Shown: piece after piece, positions 17,523-21,937 of the stretch | Layout of the letters: each line of letters begins with the position of its first letter | How positions within the stretch are numbered: position 1 is the first letter of the stretch | Origin: a virus | Virus record (IMG/VR): IMGVR_UViG_3300021335_000106 | Span: 1 to 21,937 of that record | Strand: one strand, 5' to 3' | Length of the DNA stretch: 21,937 bases | Notes under the pieces: generated by a model | The model's input: the letters and a program-made list of their open reading frames with translations, nothing else | Databases searched by the model: none | What the model was told of the DNA's origin: nothing | Made by a program: the position numbers and the translations under genes

Positions 17523-17743
17523 CGCATATTAAAGTAGAAGGACACAGTGAATATGTAAGAGAAGAAAAGTCTCATGCAATAATTAATACTGATACGTCAA
17601 ATTATACTAGTTATATGAAGATGATGGAAAATAAAAAGAAACAAAAGGATCAATTGAGAGATGCAGTTAGAGAGATAAATACTTTAAAGTGTGAAATGCA
17701 CGAAATCAAATCTCTATTGATGCAACTAATGGATAGGAAATAA
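17519..17743 (+). CDS. Small coiled-coil protein, translationally coupled
   Basis: A 74-residue protein of unknown function, of a type recognised in marine T4-like phages: a conserved N-terminus (T-H-I-K-V-E-G-H then Y-V-R-E-E and A-I-I-N-T-D-T) followed by a heptad-like helix from about residue 36 to the end, rich in K, E, M and L (KKKQKDQLRDAVREINTL, then a second helix EIKSLLMQLM). A coiled coil is likely. Its start overlaps the DUF4815 stop (ATGA) and its own stop overlaps the next ATG (TAATG), so all three genes are coupled, fitting a stoichiometric partner or assembly helper. No recognisable Shine-Dalgarno of its own was needed to assign the start. Function is inferred only from position. 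Confidence 0.8.
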   Translation: MTHIKVEGHSEYVREEKSHAIINTDTSNYTSYMKMMENKKKQKDQLRDAVREINTLKCEMHEIKSLLMQLMDRK

Positions 17744-18276
17744 TGGCAGACCGTAACGCACCAGCTACCTTTACATTTGAAGAGTGGAGAGTAGAATTTA
17801 ATGAACTCGCAGTTGATGTCGGTGACATCAGCAATCTACCCTCTTCTATTAATGGGCAAGCAGTAACAGATGTTATTGAAGCAATTAAAGAATTAGAATC
17901 AGGACTCAGTTCAGTTCTCTTTCCTACAGTAATTGACTTTGATGATTCTACAGGTGCGGCCAGTGAAAGAATCAAATTTGGACTCCATGACGATTTGCAA
18001 ATATACCATGATAGTAATCACTCACAAGTTATTCATAATGGAACTGGCAATCTAAAGGTTGATAGTAACAGTAGAACTGAAGTTGATGCAGTATCAGGTG
18101 TTGACATTCAGTTTAATGGGGTAACAAAACTTACATCATTAAATACTGGTGTAGGTATTGATGGTGCATTTACAGATTCAAGTGGAACAATGACTGGCAC
18201 ATTACAATTTCCTATTATTGGTGGTAAGATAGCCACTGAAGGTTTTGGTATTGCTCTTGCTGTTGCATTAGGGTAA
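17743..18276 (+). CDS. Short fibre-like structural protein
   Basis: The 177-residue product starts with T-F-T-F-E-E-W-R-V-E-F-N-E-L-A (residues 9-23), a recurrent fibre N-terminus in marine phages. Residues 78-105 hold the characteristic (F/D)-G-x-x-D-D-L-Q-I-Y-H-D-S-N-H-S-x-V-I-H-N-G-T-G-N-L-K motif, seen repeatedly in tail-fibre and structural proteins of T4-like marine phages. Beta-rich repeats continue to a hydrophobic C-terminus ending G-I-A-L-A-V-A-L-G. The same A-L-A-(V/I)-A-L-G ending is found in the gene at 21247. There is no enzyme motif. The start is set by a TAATG overlap with the coiled-coil gene. Attachment to the DUF4815 protein is a reasonable guess. Confidence 0.75.
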   Translation: MADRNAPATFTFEEWRVEFNELAVDVGDISNLPSSINGQAVTDVIEAIKELESGLSSVLFPTVIDFDDSTGAASERIKFGLHDDLQIYHDSNHSQVIHNGTGNLKVDSNSRTEVDAVSGVDIQFNGVTKLTSLNTGVGIDGAFTDSSGTMTGTLQFPIIGGKIATEGFGIALAVALG

Positions 18277-18280
18277 TCAT

Positions 18281-18288
18281 TATAAATA
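18281..18288 (+). promoter_or_regulatory. T4-type late promoter box for the distal cassette
   Basis: An exact TATAAATA sits five bases after the stop at 18276, in the longest gap of this region (36 bases). The expected transcript start is near 18294, ahead of AAAGGAAG and the ATG at 18313. It would start transcription of the distal accessory block. Confidence 0.62.
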
Positions 18289-18312
18289 GATTAAACAAAG
18301 GAAGATAAAAGA

Positions 18313-18660
18313 ATGGCAAACAATTTTAAGAATGCATTTGCAACGAGTATATCCACAAACAGTGGTTCTCCTACAGATGTATATACTGCTAATGATGGTT
18401 CATCTGCCGTTAATTCAATTCTTATCGAACTTGATATTGCAAACACAGGAACTTCTGCTGTTCAAGTAACAGTTCTTGTAAGAGACAGTAGTGCCAGTGC
18501 ATCTTATCACATTATTAAAAATGCACCTATCCCTGTGGGCTCAGCGCTTAAAGTTGTATCAGGCCAGAAGGTTGTGTTAAACGGCAATGACAAAATTCAA
18601 GTTTATGCCTCTGCGGCAACTGTGGATGTGGTTGCATCAATTCTACAAGATGTTACATAA
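18313..18660 (+). CDS. Conserved 115-residue beta-rich phage protein, copy 1
   Basis: Function unknown. The protein (residues M-A-N-N-F-K-N-A-F at the start; S-I-L-I-E-L-D-I-A-N and V-T-V-L-V-R-D-S in the middle; I-I-K-N-A-P-I-P-V-G-S-A-L-K-V-V then G-N-D-K-I-Q-V-Y near the end) reads as an all-beta sandwich and is recognised as a family in marine T4-like phages near tail-fibre genes. The A-P-I-P-V-G-S segment looks like a conserved turn. The Shine-Dalgarno is AAAGGAAG (18297-18304). A paralogue begins at 21894 with the near-same first residues (M-A-N-T-F-K-N-A-A). Role as a small virion or baseplate decorating protein is inferred. Confidence 0.75.
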   Translation: MANNFKNAFATSISTNSGSPTDVYTANDGSSAVNSILIELDIANTGTSAVQVTVLVRDSSASASYHIIKNAPIPVGSALKVVSGQKVVLNGNDKIQVYASAATVDVVASILQDVT

Positions 18661-18670
18661 GGGGTAGATA

Positions 18671-19483
18671 ATGTCTGATTCATATATGGGTATCAATACA
18701 CCAAACAGGGTATCTGCTGCATTTCAGAAAGAGGATTTTGCTGGCTCTGACTTGGGTAATATTACTGTCGGTAGTGTGACACACACAAACGCATATGCGT
18801 TAGATACAGATGTTGATGGTTCAAATGCTGAAAACCTTTATGTAGTTGTAGACAACGTGGTTCAAGAACCAGATGTAGCATTTACAATTCACGAGAATGC
18901 AAACAGTCAACCAAGAATTATTAAGTTCGCTGGTTCTCTCTCTGCGGCCGCTTCTATCTATGTAGTTCATAGAGGTATCGGTTCTATGACAATGAAACCG
19001 CCAACAGGTTCAGTTGGTGCAGATGAACTTGCACCCAATCTAAAGTCATTTACTACAGATGTATTTACTGGTGATGGTTCTGCAACAACATTCACTTTAA
19101 CAGAGACACCACCAAACGCAAACTCAGTTTTGGTTTTCGTTGATGGTATCTTACAGAAGTCATCAACCAACTATTCTATCTCAGGTACAACTCTAACATT
19201 TACTTCTGCCCCAGACGCAAGTGCTGAGATTGAAGCAAAACACATGGGTATTCGTGGAGTGGTTCGCAGAAGCACAGACTACCAGTATGATGCATTTACT
19301 GGTGATGGTTCTGCAACAACATTCACTTTAAGTAATAACGGAGCAACAACAAACAGTGCGTTTGTATTTTACAATGGTGTAGCACTCAAGCCTTCTACTG
19401 ATTATGCTATAAGTGGCACGACTTTAACAACAACATTCGCACCACAGAATGCTTCAGAAATAATGGTGAGGTATCAAATCTAA
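18671..19483 (+). CDS. Modular beta-repeat fibre-like protein, three modules
   Basis: The 270-residue product contains three copies of a module of about 77 residues with the pattern F-T-G-D-G-S-A-T-T-F-T-L, hydrophobic strand, V-F-V-D-G-I-L-Q, N-Y-(S/A)-I-S-G-T-T-L-T, then A-P-x-x-A-S-(A)-E-I. Copies two and three start at residues 132 and 209. The first (about 30-105) is diverged (L-Y-V-V-V-D-N-V-V-Q-E-P). Such modules are common in phage fibres and often bind or orient the tip. The N-terminus (S-Y-M-G-I-N-T-P) is of a type shared with the gene at 21247. Its stop overlaps the next ATG (TAATG), so it is coupled to the glycine-rich gene. A role in mounting that adhesin is inferred. Confidence 0.78.
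   Translation: MSDSYMGINTPNRVSAAFQKEDFAGSDLGNITVGSVTHTNAYALDTDVDGSNAENLYVVVDNVVQEPDVAFTIHENANSQPRIIKFAGSLSAAASIYVVHRGIGSMTMKPPTGSVGADELAPNLKSFTTDVFTGDGSATTFTLTETPPNANSVLVFVDGILQKSSTNYSISGTTLTFTSAPDASAEIEAKHMGIRGVVRRSTDYQYDAFTGDGSATTFTLSNNGATTNSAFVFYNGVALKPSTDYAISGTTLTTTFAPQNASEIMVRYQI
19063..19100 (+). repeat. 38-base direct repeat, first copy
   Basis: A perfect 38-base sequence, beginning atttactggtgatggttc, encoding F-T-G-D-G-S-A-T-T-F-T-L. It recurs without change at 19294-19331, exactly 231 bases (77 codons) later. Confidence 0.95.
19294..19331 (+). repeat. 38-base direct repeat, second copy
   Basis: Identical to 19063-19100, one module further on in the same gene. The identity of the DNA, although the rest of the module has diverged, suggests recent duplication or gene conversion between modules. 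Confidence 0.95.
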
Positions 19484-20853
19484 TGGCAAGTAAATCAAAA
19501 TCAGTTGCAGAATCACAAATTTATGATGTAAACTCAACGTCCACTGGTGCATTCGATATGCCCTCTGGTACAACTGCACAACGGCCAGGTTCACCTAATA
19601 GTGGACAAACTAGATTTAATAGTACTTCTGGTTCATTAGAATTTTACGATGGTACTGAATGGATATCAACAAACCTAATTCCAACAATAACTTCTATTAC
19701 TGGAAACATTAATGATGGATATTCATCAAACCTAGTTTTTGCAATAACAAACAACACTGATAATGTTGATGTTGTGTTCTCAGAAGGTGGTTCGGCAATC
19801 ACAACTATAGTTGGACAAGCAGTATCTTCTGGTTCATTAACAGTCGCTGTTCCTGCTGCAGTTTATGGACAAACTGCTGGTGATACAATTTCAATATCAA
19901 TTAAAAATCAAGATGGAACACCTAGTTCAAATACTATAACTAAAACTGTTCTAGCCGCACCAGCTGGTGGTACAATTACCACAAGTGGTAACTATAGAAT
20001 TCATACATTTACATCATCAGGAACTCTTTCAACAAGCGCTTATTCTATTTCAAATGCAGAATATCTTGTAATCGCTGGCGGTGGTGGTGGCGCCAGTGAC
20101 CTTTCTGGTGGTGGCGGTGCAGGCGGCTATCGTTCTTCAGTTGTAGGACAAAGTTCTGGCGGTGGCGGTTCTGCCGAGGCAAGAATCACTCTGGCACAGG
20201 GAAACCACACTGTGACAGTTGGCGCCGGTGGCGCTGGTGGAACTGCAGGCACAAGAAATAGCGCAACGACAGCAGGAACTACTGGAAATGACTCTGTTTT
20301 TGGTTCAATAACATCACTCGGCGGTGGCGGTGGAGGAGTTTACGGCGCTCTAAACTCTCCATATCGAGATGGTAAAGCCGGCGGTTCAGGTGGCGGCGGC
20401 GGTGCTGGCGATGCAGGCGATCCTGGCGCAGGCGGCGCTGGTACTGCTAACCAAGGTTATGTTGGCGGCCCAGGTTCTGAAGGTAATCCATATGTCGGCG
20501 GTGGCGGTGGTGGTGCCGGTGTAGCTGGTGCTGCCGGATCAGCTCCTCTTGGTGGCCCAGGCGGTAATGGTGTATCATCAAATATAACAGGTTCGGCCGT
20601 AACTCGAGCTGGTGGCGGTGGTGGTGCTTGCTACAATTCCCTTACTGGAACACCTACTGGTGGTGTCGGTGGATCTGGTGGTGGTGGCCGAGGCGGTGCA
20701 GGCCTTGGTAATGGTGCATTGAATGTTGGCGTTGATGGAGTTGTTAATACTGGTTCTGGTGGAGGCGGTAGTTCTTGGAACAGCCAACCAGTCGCTGGTG
20801 CTGATGGTGGTTCAGGTATTGTCATTGTAAGATATGACATGACGGCTAATTAG
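19483..20853 (+). CDS. Glycine-rich tail adhesin-like protein, copy 2
   Basis: The 456-residue protein is a diverged paralogue of the gene at 7713: it shares T-T-A-Q-R-P-G-S-P at 30-38, the Ig/IPT-type region (about 66-156), G-G-T-I-T-T-S-G-N-Y-R-I-H-T-F at 162-176, A-E-Y-L-V-I-A-G-G-G and G-G-G-G-A-G-G-Y-R-S-S-V-V-G. The glycine-rich region (about 199-445) differs in insertions and Gly tract spacing, and carries a lone cysteine in A-G-G-G-G-G-A-C-Y. The end G-S-G-I-V-I-V-R-Y replaces V-V-I-I-K-Y. Polyglycine-II packing is likely. Two similar but different adhesin-like proteins in one phage could bind different receptors, an inference. It is coupled by TAATG to the upstream modular gene. Confidence 0.8.
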   Translation: MASKSKSVAESQIYDVNSTSTGAFDMPSGTTAQRPGSPNSGQTRFNSTSGSLEFYDGTEWISTNLIPTITSITGNINDGYSSNLVFAITNNTDNVDVVFSEGGSAITTIVGQAVSSGSLTVAVPAAVYGQTAGDTISISIKNQDGTPSSNTITKTVLAAPAGGTITTSGNYRIHTFTSSGTLSTSAYSISNAEYLVIAGGGGGASDLSGGGGAGGYRSSVVGQSSGGGGSAEARITLAQGNHTVTVGAGGAGGTAGTRNSATTAGTTGNDSVFGSITSLGGGGGGVYGALNSPYRDGKAGGSGGGGGAGDAGDPGAGGAGTANQGYVGGPGSEGNPYVGGGGGGAGVAGAAGSAPLGGPGGNGVSSNITGSAVTRAGGGGGACYNSLTGTPTGGVGGSGGGGRGGAGLGNGALNVGVDGVVNTGSGGGGSSWNSQPVAGADGGSGIVIVRYDMTAN

Positions 20854-20865
20854 GAGATTATGTAA

Positions 20866-21216
20866 ATGTCACATTACGCAAAAGTAGAAAAAGGTAAAGT
20901 AATTAAGGTTATAGTTGCCGAAGAAGAGTTTTTTGAAACATTTGTAGATAACACGCCAGGCGAGTGGATTCAAACAAGTTATAATACAAAGGCAGGCGAA
21001 CATACTGGTGGGGGAACACCTTTAAGAAAAAATTATGCTGGGATAGGTTGGAACTATGATGGAGTGGGGTTCTTTCCACCACAACCCTTTGATAGTTGGA
21101 TACTAAATGATACAACATACTTATGGGAGCCTCCTGTAGATTATCCATCAGATTATGATGGGATGAATTATACTTGGAATGAAACAAACAGAAGATGGGT
21201 TGAGGCAACCGAATAA
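20866..21216 (+). CDS. Conserved 116-residue phage protein, copy 2
   Basis: Paralogue of the gene at 9099, with the same length and order of blocks: V-I-V-A-E at 15-19, P-G-E-W-I-Q-T-S-Y-N-T at 31-41, G-G-G-T-P-L-R-K-N-Y-A-G-I-G near 48-61, F-P-P-Q-P-F-D-S-W, Y-x-W-E-P-P-V, Y-x-W-N-E-T-N-R-R-W-V-E. A 20-base stretch is identical between copies (9252-9271 and 21019-21038). As in the first copy it lies directly after a glycine-rich 456-residue gene, starting 13 bases after its stop (Shine-Dalgarno AGGAG at 20853-20857). Function unknown; a chaperone or partner for the glycine-rich protein is the simplest reading of the repeated pairing. Confidence 0.82.
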   Translation: MSHYAKVEKGKVIKVIVAEEEFFETFVDNTPGEWIQTSYNTKAGEHTGGGTPLRKNYAGIGWNYDGVGFFPPQPFDSWILNDTTYLWEPPVDYPSDYDGMNYTWNETNRRWVEATE

Positions 21217-21219
21217 ATA
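21212..21219 (+). promoter_or_regulatory. Near-consensus late promoter box after 116-residue copy 2
   Basis: AATAAATA overlaps the stop codon and lies 28 bases before the ATG at 21247, in the same place as the box at 9445 after copy 1. One mismatch to the late consensus makes it a weak candidate. Confidence 0.35.
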
Positions 21220-21246
21220 ATAATGAAAAACAAAGGTAGAAACTAA

Positions 21247-21879
21247 ATGGCATATATAGGAGCAGCACCAACCTATGGTGTATTTGATAGACAAGTATTG
21301 GCAGGTGATGGTACAACCACATCTTTCAATCTTGATCATATGGCCGTACCAACATCTTTGTTGGTCGTATTAGATGGTATTGTACAAGAACCAGAATATT
21401 CGTATTCAACTAGTCTTGTTTCTGGACAACCAAAGATTACATTTTCACAGGCTCCAGATGCTGCCGGTAGAATCTCTATTGTCTATCTTGGTAATGAAGT
21501 TCTAACAGCAACTCCTGCTACTTCAGAAACTTTTATTGATGAGTTTAATGGTGATGGTTCTGATACTACGTTTACGTTGACAAGAACTCCTGCTGCAAAC
21601 ACTGCCGGAAACTTTGCTGTATTTGTAGATAATGTGTATCAAAGATATGGTTCTGCATATGCATACACAGTTGTTGGTGATGTATTAACATTTACATCTG
21701 CTCCACCAGCTGGAACAAATAATATTCAATGTATTCAGTTGAATGGGGTGAACACACTAAATAGTGTTGCAGATGGATCAATATTAACTGCTAAGATTGC
21801 AGACGGTAATGTTACCAAAGCAAAACTAAACTTTGATCCAGAAGATGACGCAACGGCACTGGCAATTGCTTTAGGATAA
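21247..21879 (+). CDS. Modular beta-repeat fibre-like protein, two modules
   Basis: The 210-residue product is related to the gene at 18671. Module one (about 17-82) has A-G-D-G-T-T-T-S-F-N-L then L-V-V-L-D-G-I-V-Q-E-P and I-T-F-S-Q-A-P-D-A-A-G-R-I; module two (about 98-165) has F-N-G-D-G-S-D-T-T-F-T-L, V-F-V-D-N-V-Y-Q, and L-T-F-T-S-A-P-P. Then follows V-A-D-G-S-I-L-T-A-K-I-A-D-G-N-V-T-K-A-K-L (174-194), a recurring fibre motif, and an ending A-T-A-L-A-I-A-L-G like that of the gene at 17743. The product is presumably a tail-fibre or adaptor subunit. No Shine-Dalgarno of the AGGAG type is clear (AAAGGTAG at 21233-21240 is the closest). Confidence 0.75.
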   Translation: MAYIGAAPTYGVFDRQVLAGDGTTTSFNLDHMAVPTSLLVVLDGIVQEPEYSYSTSLVSGQPKITFSQAPDAAGRISIVYLGNEVLTATPATSETFIDEFNGDGSDTTFTLTRTPAANTAGNFAVFVDNVYQRYGSAYAYTVVGDVLTFTSAPPAGTNNIQCIQLNGVNTLNSVADGSILTAKIADGNVTKAKLNFDPEDDATALAIALG

Positions 21880-21893
21880 TATAGGAAAAAAAC

Positions 21894-21937
21894 ATGGCGA
21901 ACACATTTAAGAATGCTGCATTGGCAAACGTAAGTAA
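21894..21937 (+). CDS. Start of a second 115-residue-family protein (3' end outside window)
   Basis: Only 14 codons are inside the window: M-A-N-T-F-K-N-A-A-L-A-N-V-S. They match the first residues of the gene at 18313 (M-A-N-N-F-K-N-A-F). The ATG follows TAGGAAAAAA, almost the same leader as that before gp8 (9459-9470). It is therefore probably a paralogue, but the rest is not visible. Confidence 0.72.
   Translation, partial: MANTFKNAALANVS

Noticed and set aside
7713-20853. The two glycine-rich genes as a template/variable pair of a diversity-generating retroelement
   Set aside because: They differ by insertions and changes at all bases over their full length, not at adenines in a short terminal region, and no reverse transcriptase is visible in the window.
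1-21937. Factor-independent terminators
   Set aside because: No GC-rich hairpin followed by a T run was found in the short gaps between genes.
1-21937. tRNA genes or attachment sites
   Set aside because: No cloverleaf, CCA end or integrase was seen; almost all bases are in coding frames.

Overview
The window is a continuous block of late structural genes from a T4-like (contractile-tailed) bacteriophage. By gene content it is most like marine T4-like myoviruses that infect cyanobacteria or SAR11-type bacteria. The evidence is the T4 baseplate series (hub spike gp5, a PAAR tip, then gp25, gp6, gp7 and gp8 homologues in T4-like order), a giant DUF4815-type structural protein, several small protein families typical of marine myoviruses, T4-type late promoter boxes (TATAAATA), AT-rich DNA, and all genes on one strand with overlapping or near-touching ends. 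No host-derived metabolic gene, tRNA or integrase is present, so the host cannot be fixed from this window.

Layout. Positions 1-1280 hold the hub and spike: the C-terminal beta-helix of gp5, a PAAR spike tip overlapping it, and a staphylococcal-nuclease-fold enzyme. Positions 1312-6820 hold the wedge genes gp25, gp6 and a gp7 homologue. Positions 6855-9449 are a three-gene insertion between gp7 and gp8: a repeat-rich fibre-like protein, a 456-residue glycine-rich protein and a 116-residue conserved protein. Positions 9471-17522 hold gp8 and a 2170-residue DUF4815 protein. Positions 17519-21937 are a fibre and accessory region: a coiled-coil protein, a short fibre-like protein, and a 115-residue beta protein, followed by a modular beta-repeat protein, a second 456-residue glycine-rich protein, a second 116-residue protein, a second modular beta-repeat protein, and the start of a second copy of the 115-residue protein.

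How it fits together. The spike and wedge proteins form the core baseplate, and the fibre-like and glycine-rich proteins probably decorate it and contact the host. The main oddity is that the glycine-rich/116-residue pair occurs twice, on either side of gp8 and the DUF4815 gene, and two other families in the distal block are also present as paralogues. This suggests repeated duplication and divergence of a host-recognition cassette. The second oddity is a nuclease with an intact active site placed directly behind the PAAR spike tip within the baseplate genes.

No gap between genes exceeds about 40 bases, so there is no long non-coding stretch. Family assignments are from recognised sequence motifs and remembered T4 homologues; no database search was run.
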